The notes under the pieces were generated by a model, which worked only from the letters and a program-made list of their open reading frames with translations, searched no databases and was not told the origin of the DNA. A stretch of 64,000 nt of DNA. It comes from Metellina segmentata. Taxonomy: Eukaryota; Arthropoda; Arachnida; Araneae; Tetragnathidae. The stretch is taken from positions 90,727,978-90,791,977 of the forward strand of contig OX375873.1 in the NCBI GenBank assembly GCA_947359465.1. The letters are read 5' to 3'. This document shows positions 1-11,675 of this stretch, piece after piece. A program made the position numbers and the translations under genes. Position 1 is the stretch's first letter, and each line of letters starts with the position of its first letter.

Positions 1-2180
1 TTAATTTATTTTCAATGACGTCATATAGTCAGTGTGTAAAGAAAACATTTTTTGACATTTTAGATCCCTTTTAGTTGGTTATAAAGAACATTTTAGGAAA
101 GGGACAAACATAAAGTAAGAAACTACAAATAACTCTAATATACGTGGTCACTTTTATTTCTCTATGTGAAACTTAGCTCCATTTAAGGGCTTAAACTGGT
201 GCGAATGAGGTCTCTAAAGAAACCGACCCACGCATTCGGCGAAGTAAAGAGATAAACGTGAAAATTCCCCTCCGAACATCATAAGACACGTTTTGAGACA
301 ACTAAATCCACTTAAAAATGACACGATCAACAAGGGTAATATATATCCCTTATAAATTCTTTCTGTTGTTTTCTTTTTTCCCATAGCACAACGTTTTACT
401 TACGTACGAAGGGATTTCGAGACTTTATTACCCGGATTTTAGGGATTTCTTGGTATAGAAGGCTTTTTTTTTATTCCATCATAGATAAATTCAATGTCAG
501 TAAATCTGACACGGGATATCAAAAGGGAGAGAAAAAATGATTCAAAAATGGAATGGTGGAATAAAACTGCACAGCGATACGATAGTTGTGGTATCCTCAG
601 AATGTTTGGTAAAATTTTGATGCATTTTTTAGAAACAGAGACTTTCTCTGTCAAGCTAAGTGTAGGTGGTGTTAGTGTTTTTGTGATGGAATGTGTTTAT
701 TCTCTGTACGTGACGTCATTTCTAAAACAAACATCAAATGAGGTAAGAAAGGCAAAATATAAAATGCATTACTGTTGTTCTTTTTTTCCTTGTGGTTGTT
801 TCGATCATGCTGTTTTCATTCATCTCTGTCTTGTCCTTTAAATGACTTTTGTCTGTGTTTATATAATGTAGTTTATATTGCATACTTGTAGTGCTGTGAT
901 TTTTTTTTGTCTGTTGCATGTTCTATGCTTTTGGTTTGTTTTCGCTGTCATACAACTGGAGTAATCTGATAGAGAGTATGATATCAACTAAGCAATTTTG
1001 AGCTGACTGGGGTTGAAATTGAGTTGAATTGTGATTATGGTTATTGGGATTTTTAAAACCTTTTTCACAACATCAATGAATTTACTTTGAATCTATGCTG
1101 TGATGTCTGGAGAACAGAAGATTTCAACCCTGAATCAACGTGGGCCTTCCACGAGAAGGGAGAAGACGACCACCCAAAAACAACGAACACGTGTGTTACA
1201 GTCCGTGCCAACTTCTTGAACCTGGTTGTCTGACACATCACTTTCTAACGGTTCCAAGATCCAAAGAGAGGGACTCACACGTGTGGAGTTGACACCTCTA
1301 CGAGTGTTGCAGGTGTTATTGGAAAACACCCGATCAACATTCCAAGAGGGAGGCGGCTCCCACCAAAAATGCAAAGGGAGACGAAAGTCAGAAGCCACAG
1401 GAGAAGGTGGTGGACGATAGAGCTCTCGAGACAGCTATAAGGTGAGGTTAAACACCGGTTAAAAAAACTAACTGTGAAGAGAAATTTTTGTTTTTCATGA
1501 ACAGTCGTTCATCGATGCTGCATTGTAAACAATCGTGTAGATAGTTCCATTTGTAAATTGAAACCTTGTAGATGCAATAAAAAACGTATAAAGGTGTGGT
1601 GACTCAGTAAGTTCAACCATTTTCCTTTATGCGTCAATCATTTTTGCGAAGCGAAACTTTCGTTTGCGAACTAAAACTAGATAAGTGTCAATCAAAATCC
1701 TTAGCAAATGAAATAATTTCAGCGAATTAACTTAACCACACCTTCTGTCTGCGGTGATTGGCTAATTCATTCCTCACAGTGATCCGAGCCGAACGGACAT
1801 GACTTTTCGCTCTGAATCTGATCCAAAAGGACCTATGTTACTTCCTTCCTAATTTCTTCTTTGTCTTATATGTAGCGTGTGTTGTGTGGTGATTAAAAGT
1901 CTAATATTCACCTAAATCCTTCTGATAAATGACCCTAACACAAACATACCCGATACCACTATAAAGGTATCCAGTTTAGTCCAAATTCATTGTATTGCTG
2001 TGGTGCCCAAAACACCACAATGTCTGCTACCGAGGGATAAGTTTGTACTCCTTGACTTAATGGATAAATTGGTCAAAAACACATCAAAAGCTCTGACATC
2101 AACTTACTTTAAGCTTAATCCTTATCCTCATGGTGGTTGTCTTAGCATATTGATGATTATCATTAGCAAAACGGACCATA
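1..2180. other. Unrecognised AT-rich DNA
   Basis: I see no recognisable gene, element end or repeat in this stretch. Open frames near 494-841 and 1135-1420 are short, overlap frames on the other strand, and have no recognisable motif. The segment at about 1120-1440 is somewhat richer in G and C than its surroundings, but nothing else marks it as coding. Confidence 0.5.
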
Positions 2181-2184
2181 ACTT

Positions 2185-2362
2185 GAGAAACAAGGTATCT
2201 CATCATCCGTAAAGTCAGACCTGATCTTGATCTCGTCATCATCCATAAACGTTACACCTACATCAGTCAACTTTCAATCAGCAATCTCGATGACGAGATG
2301 TCTAGTCAAAGCAAAATAGGTGAGATATTGTTGGACGAAATTTCTCATCATAGCCACTTGCA
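2185..2362. repeat. Diverged copy of the TTAACCCT palindromic MITE
   Basis: The segment carries the spaced words typical of this window's MITE family: 'cttgatctcgtcatcatc', then 'gatgacgagatgtctagtc', then 'ttggacgaaatttctcatc'. It ends in 'agccactt', like the 'aaccactt' inner end of better copies. The terminal TTAA boxes are not clear, so the ends are approximate. This is an old, decayed copy. Confidence 0.4.
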
Positions 2363-2379
2363 ATTAAGTAGAGTAAGCT

Positions 2380-3860
2380 ACTTCTCACACGATAGCAAGT
2401 ATGAAATTATGACTGAACCTTATCTCCACTTTCTAATGAAGGTCTAATTATGACCCCTCTGAATATCACAGCTCTAAATCACTCATCCTCCGATTAGTGA
2501 AAGCCAAATTCATAGTCATCATTCTTCTTAACTTCCACTTTAAATCATCACCGTATCTTCGCTTGATTTTTCTGTCTAGGGCCGATCCCAATAGTTTGTG
2601 GGACTCTCCTGAAATACTGCAAGATGTTTTAAGGGAACCTATGATTACAGGAATATACAAAGTACAGGATATACGACAAAATAAACACAAGTAACGTTAA
2701 AGGCGTCATTTCCCCGAAATATGAAAAAGCTGTGTTCAGATAAAGCATATTACATAAACAAGTCACTGAAACCATAGATGTCACCAGGTCCATCTCTCTT
2801 GGCAATACCTATCCTACACTAATGTCTCAACTTTCGAGTTAATTTCACCATCGACAAAAGACTCTAGTGTTAACTCGTTTCAAGTTTTATGCTTAATGCT
2901 GAACCAATGTAAACATTATGATCCCATCGTATGGTAGGTATAAAAATCTGACTGAATTCTATCTGGACTATTTAGCGTGTGAATATATCATTCTAAACTC
3001 TTCCATAAAATGCCTTCGTATGGCATTCAGTTCTAAGTCACACACCTAAATTCCAAAACCTTAGCTGGCATCAGCTCAATTTTTTCGATACATGAAATGT
3101 CATACATTAATATGTCTGAACTCATGAGCTAAAGTTTAAAAAAATAAAGATTATATCATCGACTTGCTTCAATTTGATGATAGAACCTTTATTTTTATCA
3201 TACCACATTGGATCCTATTGATTAAGCAACCTAAGCATTATGATCCAATGTTGTATTGTAATAACGAATTCCTGACTGAATCCTATCTGACATCCTGTTG
3301 AGTCTCATTGAAAACTTATTCCATAAAACGTCTGCTTATGAATGCCAATCCTAAACCACACACCTCGATTCTAAAACCCATAGATTGTACCACGCCGTCT
3401 ATATCCGAATCATTACATGGAATTCTACATTAATAAGTCTGTATTAAAATGTTAAAGTTGTCAAAAACAAAACAAAGGTTCTTGACCTTACGTAAGCTGT
3501 ATAATACATAAGAAATGTAAGCATTATGGTCCCACGGAATGGAAAGTATGCAATCCTGGCTGAATTGTAAGCCCCTTTGTCCCTCTCTCTCTCCCCCCTC
3601 TCTCTCAACACATAAAATCCTACATTAATATTTCTGTATTTACGGACTAACTTTGTCAAAAACGAATTATCTGCCGTCAACTTGCTATGTGCATAATACT
3701 TAAGCAACGTAAGCATTATCGTCCCACGGGATGGCAAGTATGAAGCCCTGACTGAATCCTATCTGCACTCTAATGAATGTCTCATTGTTAGCCCTTCTTT
3801 CACAATACGCCTAGCTCCGAATAAGTCCTAAATCACACACCTCCATTCACATGCAGCCAA
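2380..3860. repeat. Degenerate tandem repeat, 190-320 bp spacing
   Basis: Several phrases recur in the same order. 'cattatgatccca' or close variants occur near 2919, 3237, 3524 and 3714. 'ctgactgaatcctatct' or variants occur near 2410, 2950, 3280 and 3755. 'aaatcacacacctccatt' or variants occur near 2470, 3035, 3352 and 3829. Order and spacing indicate an old tandem amplification of a roughly 290-bp unit with one shortened repeat. A CT-rich microsatellite lies at about 3577-3606 in one unit. No coding capacity is apparent. Confidence 0.6.
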
Positions 3861-3869
3861 AATTCCGTC

Positions 3870-4480
3870 AACTTCAACTCTTCCACTTGCATCGATTGCA
3901 GAACGAGGTCTACAAAATTCCAATCCCAGTAAACGCGCCGCATTCAATTTCATTCTCCATTATCAACGTTATTCAAATCCACTGAAACAGTAAATGGTGT
4001 TCCGAGCCAACATTAACTAGAATAAACGGTGGCATCTCTACAACTGCCGGAAGACCTGCGATGACAATGGGAGTCTCATTGTTCGCGGGAAAAGCGCTAT
4101 TTTCCTGGCAGCAGCGCCAAGACCTCTCAACTCGGGTGAATGGATTCTAAATGCAAGCATTAAGCGAAACGTTCATTAATTCCTTATTATTTGCCCGGGT
4201 GGCGGCATACGGAGCTACGGGAAAAGGTAAGATGAAATGACTGTTATTGGTAGCCCGACCCCCCCGTCATCTCCACACCCCGACTCTATTTCTCGTTCCG
4301 TGTTGCTGCATCTCCAATGTGTGTCTCATTGCATTCTTGGGCTTCCTGGCTTTCAAAGGGAACGCCTAAAAATTACGCTTTTCACAATACTTCTGTTGGA
4401 CATCTGAACCATCCGTAAAATCTCAATGCGATTAATAGTTTTAAGAAAGTAATGTAGTATTTGAACTGTACACATCACAA
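3870..4480. other. GC-richer single-copy-looking segment
   Basis: This stretch is visibly richer in G, C and CpG than its neighbours, for example around 4030-4130 and 4190-4300. It shows no matches to the repeat families of the window. No extended open frame with recognisable motifs is present. It could be a regulatory element, a small exon I cannot recognise, or simply less decayed DNA. Confidence 0.3.
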
Positions 4481-4489
4481 GCCCATTAA

Positions 4490-5235
4490 CCCCTTAAAGC
4501 ACGAGGTTTTTTTTCCGGAAAAACTGGAAAAACATGATGGAGGTTTTTATGATAGAACATGAATATATAGGTATAGTGTAAGTTATTTTTTTGCAAATCG
4601 GGGGTAGGGTAAAAGTTATAAAAAAATTTCTGATGCAAAGTGTAAACGATTTGATTACATATTTATTTTGAATTTCAAAATATTAAAATCAAATTAAATA
4701 AAGTCGTCATATTTACAAGCATAAAAATGGCTAAAAATTCTGTTTGGTATGATATACCATAAAGCATGGTACGGCACAAAGTCCGATGTTACAGTTCCTA
4801 CAGTAGTATCTTGTTTCTTTCCTTATCTTTTTACCCCTCTCAGATAGCTTTTTTTTAAACAAGTTACAAAAACACTTAGTAAAAATTAATTTATGGTTAA
4901 CTGTTTACTTTTATGATATTTAACGCAATAAAAATGGATACATTACCTTTTCCACACCAAACAACTGCTTTATAGCAAAGAATGCCTAACAAACTTATAA
5001 CTAATCATCAAAATGCACCACGTGGTTTGCACAAGAAAAATGCTGCATAGTGATGCCATCTATGGTAAATAAGTTTAATTATTATCTAGCCTATCTATTT
5101 TTACTAGAATGGATCTCCGACGGGCATTAGAAATAAAATAACGCGATATACAAGATCGCCCGTGTGAGACACGGGCATGTGCAAATTTGCCAATAACATT
5201 CGCACGTGTCAGACACAGGCAAATGCGTTAATGGG
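4490..5235. mobile_element. TTAA-flanked MITE, CCC(C/A)TTAA ends
   Basis: The segment is flanked by TTAA at 4486-4489 and 5236-5239. Read inward, the left end is TTAACCCCTTAAAGCA. The right end, on the complement, is TTAACCCATTAACGCA. These are imperfect terminal inverted repeats with about two mismatches in 16 bases. There is no coding capacity. Near the right end are two related hairpin-prone motifs, 'cccgtgtgagacacggg' and 'cacgtgtcagacac'. TTAA target sites followed by CCC are typical of piggyBac-type elements, so a piggyBac-mobilised MITE is the best guess. No transposase for it is present here. Confidence 0.6.
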
Positions 5236-5459
5236 TTAACCTTCGAAGTGGTTTTGACGAGATGTCTTGTCCATCTAGATCTGGAAAAGTTAGCAAAAGG
5301 CGATATATTTCGATATCAAGATATTGCTAATATTTTTATGATGGCGTGATCAAGATCTTGTCAGTTTTCTTCAAATAACGAGATATCTGGTCCATCAAAA
5401 TCTGGTCAGTTTTTGCTTATGACGTGATACTTCGACGAGACAACCACCAGAAGGGTTAA
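5236..5459 (-). mobile_element. TTAACCCT palindromic MITE, near full length
   Basis: TTAA flanks both ends (5236-5239 and 5456-5459). The ends are inverted: 'ttaaccttcgaagtggtt' on the left and, on the complement, 'ttaacccttctggtggtt' on the right. The interior contains the family words 'gacgagatgtcttgtcc', 'gatcaagatcttgtcag' and 'aacgagatatctggtcc'. It is non-coding. Its left TTAA is also the right TTAA of the element at 4490-5235, so the two abut. Confidence 0.7.
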
Positions 5460-6019
5460 AATTTAGTGCAAAGGTTGAATCCAGGGTTGAATAAAAATAC
5501 CTGTTTTCTTAGTTTGTGATCCGTAAATGAGAGATTTTCAAAGTGAGCAAGTTATCGTGGGTGCATCTTCTCTAGATATGCAAGGACATCACAACCCTGA
5601 GTGATCTGTATTCTCTTCGGCTTTACCCTTGACTATATTCTTCTCTTTGCATTTTTCTACTCTTGCTGTATTGCCTTTGAAGCAGCTTGGCCAAAAATAT
5701 GCTCTTTAGCAATAAAATCCAAAAACAATCAAAGTAATCATAAACAACCTGAGAAGAAAAGTACCTCCCTATAGGAGACACTTTGATTCATCGCCGTTTT
5801 AGTTATATTTGGGGGTAAATTTTTACAAGTGAAATGCTAAAATTTTTTTCGAATACATTGCAAGTTACACCGAGTGTTCCGATAAAGGTTTTTATCTTTA
5901 ACTGTATTCAGCTTTAGCGAAAAATCCTGTCATAGCTCCAAACGCTTATAATAAAATGATTTTAGATTTAAAAATTTTATTCAGTGAAATCATCATTGGT
6001 AGTTAAGTTTAATTTAAGT

Positions 6020-6092
6020 CGCACTGAAGTAACACAGCAGGCTATTAGTGACTGTCCGGGATCAATGTCGAAGAGATGGATCCGCAAATCAT
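6020..6092 (-). repeat. SINE 3' fragment (family A)
   Basis: On the minus strand the segment reads 'gatcccggacagtcactaatagcc', then 'tgctgtgttacttcag'. These match the 3' portion of the tRNA-derived SINE at 11146-11471 ('gatcccggaccgtcgtcaa', 'tagcccgttgtgttgctc'). Only the last 70 or so bases are recognisable. The rest of 5460-6316 shows nothing else I can name. Confidence 0.6.
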
Positions 6093-6777
6093 CATTGGAT
6101 GCATGTATTCAAACATCAATGGTAATGTCCTAGGAGTTATAATTGTTCGAGATCAAAAATACTTAAATCCTACTATTTCCTAACCAATCTACATGAAACT
6201 TGTTTTCTGAAAAAAATGGGTTGGTATGGTTGTTTGATCAGTTTTTGTTACGTAAGGATTAATTAGACCCTAAACTAAACAGGCATTTGAATTCTGATGG
6301 TACAAATACTATCCTGTTAAGGGGACTCGGCGAGGAAAATTGGTCAAAATGTCGATTTTGAGATTTTTGCTCCAAATTATACTTTATATATTTAAGAACA
6401 TTTGTACAAAGTTTCATAGTCCTACGAAAACTCTGAGATATCTTATTTTCGTTTTTGCTAGCCTAACTATCCGAAAAAAGGACACCCTGACGAACTCGCT
6501 TAGTCAGAATTCCACTCAGCGTTGCTTGACTTTAAAAGCTATTTACAAAGCCTTCAAGTAAAACCTGGTGAATTTAACAATTGAATAAGAAGTATTTATG
6601 TAACTGTAACTGTGTTTACTTTTCCAGTTTGTTTTGATTATTTCGCTTTACTCAGTGTTTATAATTTGATTCATCCATTTCAAACAGCCTTTTTCAAGGC
6701 TACATTTTTACTTTGCGTTCCATTTTGTGCTATTTTAACTTTGCTTTTTCATCATTGTTGAACAACTTTAGTTTGTC

Positions 6778-8547
6778 ATGCCTCGTATGAAAAGAAAATC
6801 CGTGCAAGCTATAAATATGAACCGTAAGCGTTGGTGTTCTGAACATCAACAACAAACAAAGCCCTTGACAGCAGTAGATCAGCTGATTGTTCCTGCTCCC
6901 AATCAAAGAATACAGAACCTTTCTGCGCTGTCCTTACCAACAGAAAGTAATTCAGGTTCATATGTTTTTATGGACTTGAAACTAATGAATAATCTTTTAA
7001 AAGATTTATACTGTCCTAAGTGCAACAAGAAAGAATTAAAATTCAACTTAGGTGCAAAGTTTGGCTTTGCATACAATGTGAGCATCATCTGCCATAACTG
7101 TGATAGTTTTAAATCCACGACTAAAACTTCACAAAAAAATGATATGTCTAATTATGACATAAATGTACGAATGACGCAAGCATTCCAACACATGGGAAAA
7201 GGTTATGGTGCCATAGAAACCTTTGGTTTCGTAATGGACATGCCTGTGTTTTCCTCGTCCACTTTCCGTTCATGCACAAGTGCCCTTGATGAAGCGTATA
7301 AAACGACTTTCATCAATCTTCAAGAAAAAGCTGTGATGGAAGTCAAGAAAGCTTACTCTGATGTTGGGGCTTCAGCGGAAGAAGTCACAAATATTGCGGT
7401 TTCTTTCGATGGGTCATGGCTTACCCGTGGTCACACTTCCCTCTTCGGTGTTGGCTGTGTCATAGACATATTGACAGGGTATGCCATTGACTTTGAAGTG
7501 ATGTCTAAAGTTTGTAGCCACTGCTCCAATGCTAAAAAAGATCTTGGTGCTTCCACTGCCGAGTTTGAAACATGGTATGCTGGGCATAGAAATGATTGCC
7601 AAATCAATCATACAGGATCCTCGAGCTCCGAGCTGCTTCGCTGTTGTGGAAGCGTTCGGAAAAATTAGGCTTCCGCTACACAACGCTTCTTTCTGATGGG
7701 GATTCGAAAACATACACTGAGCTAGTCAATAGCAAAGTGTATGGGGATGTTACCATCGAAAAAGAAGAATGTGTGAACCATGTTGGAAAGAGGTTGGGAA
7801 CTGCTCTCCGAGAAGTTGTGTCCAAGTGCAGAGCACGAGGTATCACGTTAGGGGGCAAGAAGCATGGCAGCTTAAAGAGTGAGACGATAAAAAAAACTCA
7901 CCAAATATTACCTTGGGGCGATATTACGAAATAAGGGTGATGTAAGTGGCATGAAAACTGCGATATATGCCACATTATACCATAGTATGTCAACAGATAC
8001 TAAGCCCCAGCATTCTAAATGCCCAACAGGCCAAACCTCGTGGTGTTTTTATCAACGAGCTATGGCTCTGGGTGAAACACCAGGGCCTCATAGCAAGTTT
8101 GTGAAAACACCACTCAGTGAAACGTTGATGCCGCACATCTTGCCAGTATATCAAAGGCTGGCAAGTAATGCTCTTTTGGAACGTTGTATTCGCTGTGCAA
8201 CACAAAATGCAAATGAGTCCTTGCACAGTATCATGTGGAGCAAGTGTCCAAAGGACAAATTTTGTTTCCTCAATCGTGTTCGTCGTTCCATATCTGAAGC
8301 AATTTGCGAATACAATTTTGGTGTAGCCCAAACACTGCATGAACAGCAAAGTGCATTGGGGCTTCAGTATGGAACGGTGAGCCGTAAATTAGCTGCCATG
8401 TTTCTTTCACGAAAAATAAATTTTCAAAAAAGACAAAGATCTAAAAAATTTCAACGTGCAAGAAAGTTAGTGAAGCTAGCTATTAAAAGCCAGGAAAAAA
8501 CCTATAAGAAAAGAGAAGGTGTCACCTACAAACCTGGTGGCTTCTAA
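6778..8547 (+). pseudogene. Kolobok / Mutator-like-domain DDE transposase, two frameshifts
   Basis: This would be the cut-and-paste transposase of the surrounding element. The first frame (6778-7668) begins with a basic tail. A zinc-ribbon-like Cys pair set (CPKC at residues 79-82, CHNC at 105-108) follows. Next comes the SFDGSW block with the first catalytic Asp at residue 211, and a CSHC...H...C...H cluster at 246-278. The second frame (to 7934) carries LLSDGDSKTY, the likely second Asp, and an ECVNHVGKRLG block. The third frame (7951-8547) carries NANESLHS, where the likely third acidic residue is encoded at about 8215. Frame changes fall near 7620 and in an A-run at about 7888-7896. Either could be decay or a sequence error. 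Databases label this domain 'Mutator-like transposase'; the element's TTAA ends point to Kolobok. Family assignment is good, activity unlikely. Confidence 0.8.
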
Positions 8548-9438
8548 ATTGACTAATTTTCATTGATAACCCTTTTCATTTTAGTGCTCAAATTAGGTTT
8601 TATTTTAGTAAGTGATGGCAAATTTACTGTCACAATATTAATTAGTTATCTGAACATACAATAATATTAATATTTGTTCACATTAATTCAAATAATTTCT
8701 ATTATGGTGGATTTATTTGCACTTTTGTACATTTTTTTTCTCATTTGCACTGAAATTGTCTTATTTAAATTTGATCATGTACAAAAAAATATTTGATAAT
8801 TTTGATCAAAAACATATTAATCTGGCACATATTTGTTAGGGTAATCTGAAAAAAAATAAGGAAACACTTTAAATGAACATTTAATTACTTTTTTACCTAA
8901 ACAAAATCTTTAAAAGGCTTTTTCTCGGTTTTGTTTTTTTGCATACTATATGATGGTTAAAATGCTAAGGCTTTTTCAAATATGTACAAATTCACTTTAA
9001 ATTTTTATGACATGTTTATAATGACCTACTTAATACAACCTGTGAGGGAAGTTTTTGATAAAATAATTAGAAAATTTTTTATTGCAATTTAACTTTAAAA
9101 AATTTACATTATCGAGATTTTTCTAAGATTTTCAACTTTTAATTTTTTTTTCAGAAACTAATAAAGATATCAAAAATCTTCTCCCAACAAGTGAGAAGAA
9201 TGGTTTAATCTTTCTTGTAAAAAAAATCAAGCAAAAATCTCACATTTTAAAAGAGGAGTAGCGTTTTAAATTTTTTTTTAAATTTCTAAATTTAAAAAAA
9301 AATTAAAGGGTTATGTTAATTTTTTTTGCATTTTTCTGCAATAATACATTAAATAACATTCATAAACATAAATTATCAGTCAATACATCTTGAATTATTT
9401 TCAATTTGAGAAGGTGGATATTTAGGTGCCGGGTCCCC
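8548..9438. other. AT-rich 3' non-coding part of the Kolobok-type element
   Basis: This stretch consists mostly of A/T runs such as the long A and T tracts at 9260-9330. No open frame is credible. It sits between the transposase stop and the right inverted end. The two short elements at 18568-19297 and 33146-33797 have the same texture of T- and A-rich interior between GGGG-type ends. Confidence 0.6.
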
Positions 9439-9689
9439 TTAAAATTCAACAATACATGTAGAGTATATAATTTTCAAAAAACAATTAAATTTCCACAGCC
9501 TGTAATAGTCAAATAAAATAAAATGATCCATTACAAAACTAAAATAATCTTTTTTTCATAAATTATTTTTCATACATGTAGTTAAACATTAGTGTGAATG
9601 GTTTGAAACATTTTGTGCATATTTTTCTAACAATATACATGTTATTACAACTTTGGCATCTTCATACACATAATAGGTTATAAAATTCA

Positions 9690-9815
9690 ACTTGGGTTGT
9701 CACCTCAACATCTGACCGTAGATCAAAATTATGAGGTGGTGTCTTCGGATTATTCCCAACAGGACTGATCCCAGACCGTCAGCTTCAGTGTGAGATTAAT
9801 CCTACAACCTACCGA
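9690..9815 (+). repeat. SINE 3' fragment (family A)
   Basis: The segment shows 'catctgaccgtagatcaaaa', then 'ttatgaggtggtgtcttcgg' and 'ggactgatcccagaccgtc'. These match in order the middle and 3' parts of the SINE at 11146-11471 on its coding strand. The 5' tRNA-like head is missing, as expected for a truncated or decayed copy. Confidence 0.6.
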
Positions 9816-9949
9816 CTTTAACGAATTTAAAGAATATTTTAATTTTGATCCATTTTGATACAAAGTTTTTAGTCACGTAAAAGTAAATCCGAATTAGTAA
9901 ACCATATTTTTTCTTCGTTTTTTGACTCCCACATCAAGACCAGACGTTG

Positions 9950-11130
9950 TATTACCTACTGAAAATTCTTCCTTTTTCGTTACAATATTTTTCTCTAAAT
10001 ATTAAATTAGTATCGTATATTCTCTTCCGAGCGACTCTTTCTCTCCAAACCAAAATAAATATTTAAATACGTTCCTAAGCTTCTCAAGGTAGAAGAAGAA
10101 AAGAGAAAAGCAGTAAAACAACATTAAAACCTCCGTATCTTTACGGGAAAAACACACAATCCCGCATCTTTAAAAGAACGGAAACTCTCCTACAAGATCC
10201 CCATACTTCTTTCGCCCAATATCCTCACTACAAAAATGAGTTAAGCTCTCTACTTGAAAATTCACCTTCTCTCTCCAGTTTTCTCGCCCGGTTTCTTTGT
10301 TTTATTTCCTAACTCTCCGCGGTTTCCGATGACAAGAGCCAAAAAAACAAAACAAAAATGTCGCCAGTGGAAATCAAAAACGGATCGAAATCGGAACGGG
10401 TGGTGGAAAAGAAATTCTTGCTCCTCGCGACTTAGATGGAAGTTTTTTCTTCGTCGCTCTCCTTCAATTCGTTCTGTCAATAAAAACCACAGCTGTCTCG
10501 CTGGGTGCCGATCGAAGCGATGCAGTAACGGCCACTTCAGACTTCGGGAGTGCCAGAAAAACAGGGACCGATTCCACGCTGAATTAACTGAGGGACATTT
10601 CGGTTGGAATCGAGAGCAATTTGATCTCGATAGAGCTTGTATCCCTATCACGGCTACTTTTTCCTTAGGACTCGGTTGGAAGAGTAAAGCCGCGTTTACA
10701 CCAGAGTTGCATATGTATTTCTCTCCCTTTTAGTGGCGAGGACGTTTTACGTTTCCCTATACTGACTCCTCTTCGTCCCTTTTTTCGACCGACTCCGGTG
10801 TTAACGCTTTATGGACTTCATCGGCAATCATCCGAGCGCACTATTCTCACCCCTGGCAGTTTGGCGGGAGATGTGGTCGGGGCAATCGATGAGGGCAAAG
10901 TATCACAGATAGCGAACTAAAGACGGCATGAGCGACACGGGGAGGGGAGAAGGCTAGAGGGGAGCGGTTATTGTCAAGCCAACATCTCGAAGAAATCTCC
11001 TCCCAAATGTTGCAACTCTTTGCTCTTTACCGACTCATGGAGGAAAACAAATTTGGCTCTGCAAACTCTCCAAATCGCCAACCCGACTCGAGATCTTGTC
11101 GACAAAATGAATGCCGTTTCTCGGAATAGC
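9950..11130. other. CpG-richer island, function unknown
   Basis: CpG dinucleotides are frequent here, for example 10260-10720 and 10780-10960, in contrast to the surrounding AT-rich DNA. Long open frames exist on both strands at 10254-10733 (plus) and 10262-10651 (minus). They overlap almost entirely and neither shows a recognisable domain. The pattern is what one expects where GC-rich composition thins out stop codons. Candidates are a promoter or 5' untranslated region, a conserved regulatory element, or an unrecognised exon. Confidence 0.35.
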
Positions 11131-11145
11131 TTCGATGTTTGGAGG

Positions 11146-11471
11146 TAAAAATTTTTAGTTAACGTCGTACTAGAGCAACACAACGGGCTATTGACGACGG
11201 TCCGGGATCAGTCCCTTAAGGGAAGGATCCGAGGACAACACCTCGTAATTTTGAACCACGGTCAGATGACGAAGCAACACCTGAGCTGGCACCCCACTCT
11301 CCAAACTTCCACGCCAACCCAACGTGAGGACTTTTGGCCACGACAGATTTAAGGTGCACCAGCCGCCTCTACACCATATGCTTACAAACATCCATGCACC
11401 TAACCCGGATTCGAACCAGGAACCTTCCGATCTAGAGGCTAACACCTTAACCACTATACCGGTTGGCCGGC
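11146..11471 (-). mobile_element. tRNA-derived SINE (family A), full length
   Basis: A 13-bp direct repeat, 'cgatgtttggagg', flanks the element at 11133-11145 and 11472-11484. Such a target-site duplication is the signature of retroposition. On the minus strand the head reads 'ccggtatagtggttaagg', an A-box of RNA polymerase III. It is followed by 'ggttcctggttcgaatccgg', a good B-box. The body then has 'gtcctcacgttggg', 'ggtggtgttgcttcg'-like DNA and 'tgatcccggaccgtcgtcaa'. It ends in 'tagtacgacgttaactaaaa'. Transcription would come from the internal promoter. The element has no protein and depends on a LINE in trans. This is the best copy of the family in the window. Confidence 0.85.
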
Positions 11472-11529
11472 CGATGTTTGGAGGGAGAAAAGTTGTGATA
11501 ATCCTGTGTAAATGCGGCTTAACGGTTTA

Positions 11530-11675
11530 GCAGCAGGAAGATTGCGAGTTCAATGTTTCGACGTGTTGCCGTCGAAATTTTCCTTTCGAGTTTGATCCCG
11601 AACCGTCGCCAATAGTCCGTTGTGTTGCTCCAGTCGGACGTTCACTAAGATACCTACCTACCTTCCAGGTTGTTG
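11530..11675 (+). repeat. SINE 3' fragment (family A)
   Basis: 'tttgatcccgaaccgtcgcc', 'aatagtccgttgtgttgctc' and 'cggacgttcactaag' reproduce the 3' third of the SINE at 11146-11471, in the opposite orientation and only about 60 bp away. It probably represents an independent, 5'-truncated copy. Confidence 0.65.

Larger units (their letters stand above)
6321..9438 (+). mobile_element. Kolobok-type DNA transposon, near complete
   Basis: The element is flanked by TTAA at 6317-6320 and 9439-9442. Its termini are inverted: 'ggggactcggc' at the left and, on the complement, 'ggggacccggc' at the right. TTAA duplications with RRGG-type termini are the published hallmarks of the Kolobok superfamily. 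Mutator-like elements normally make 8-11 bp duplications, and piggyBac ends begin with CCC. The interior holds a transposase reading frame (6778-8547) followed by about 890 bp of extremely AT-rich 3' DNA. It is about 3.1 kb long. Both ends appear present but the coding region is broken by frameshifts, so this copy is probably not autonomous. Confidence 0.7.

Noticed and set aside
10254..10733. 159-codon plus-strand and 129-codon minus-strand frames
   Set aside because: They overlap on opposite strands in CpG-rich DNA and neither has a recognisable domain, so neither is listed as a gene.
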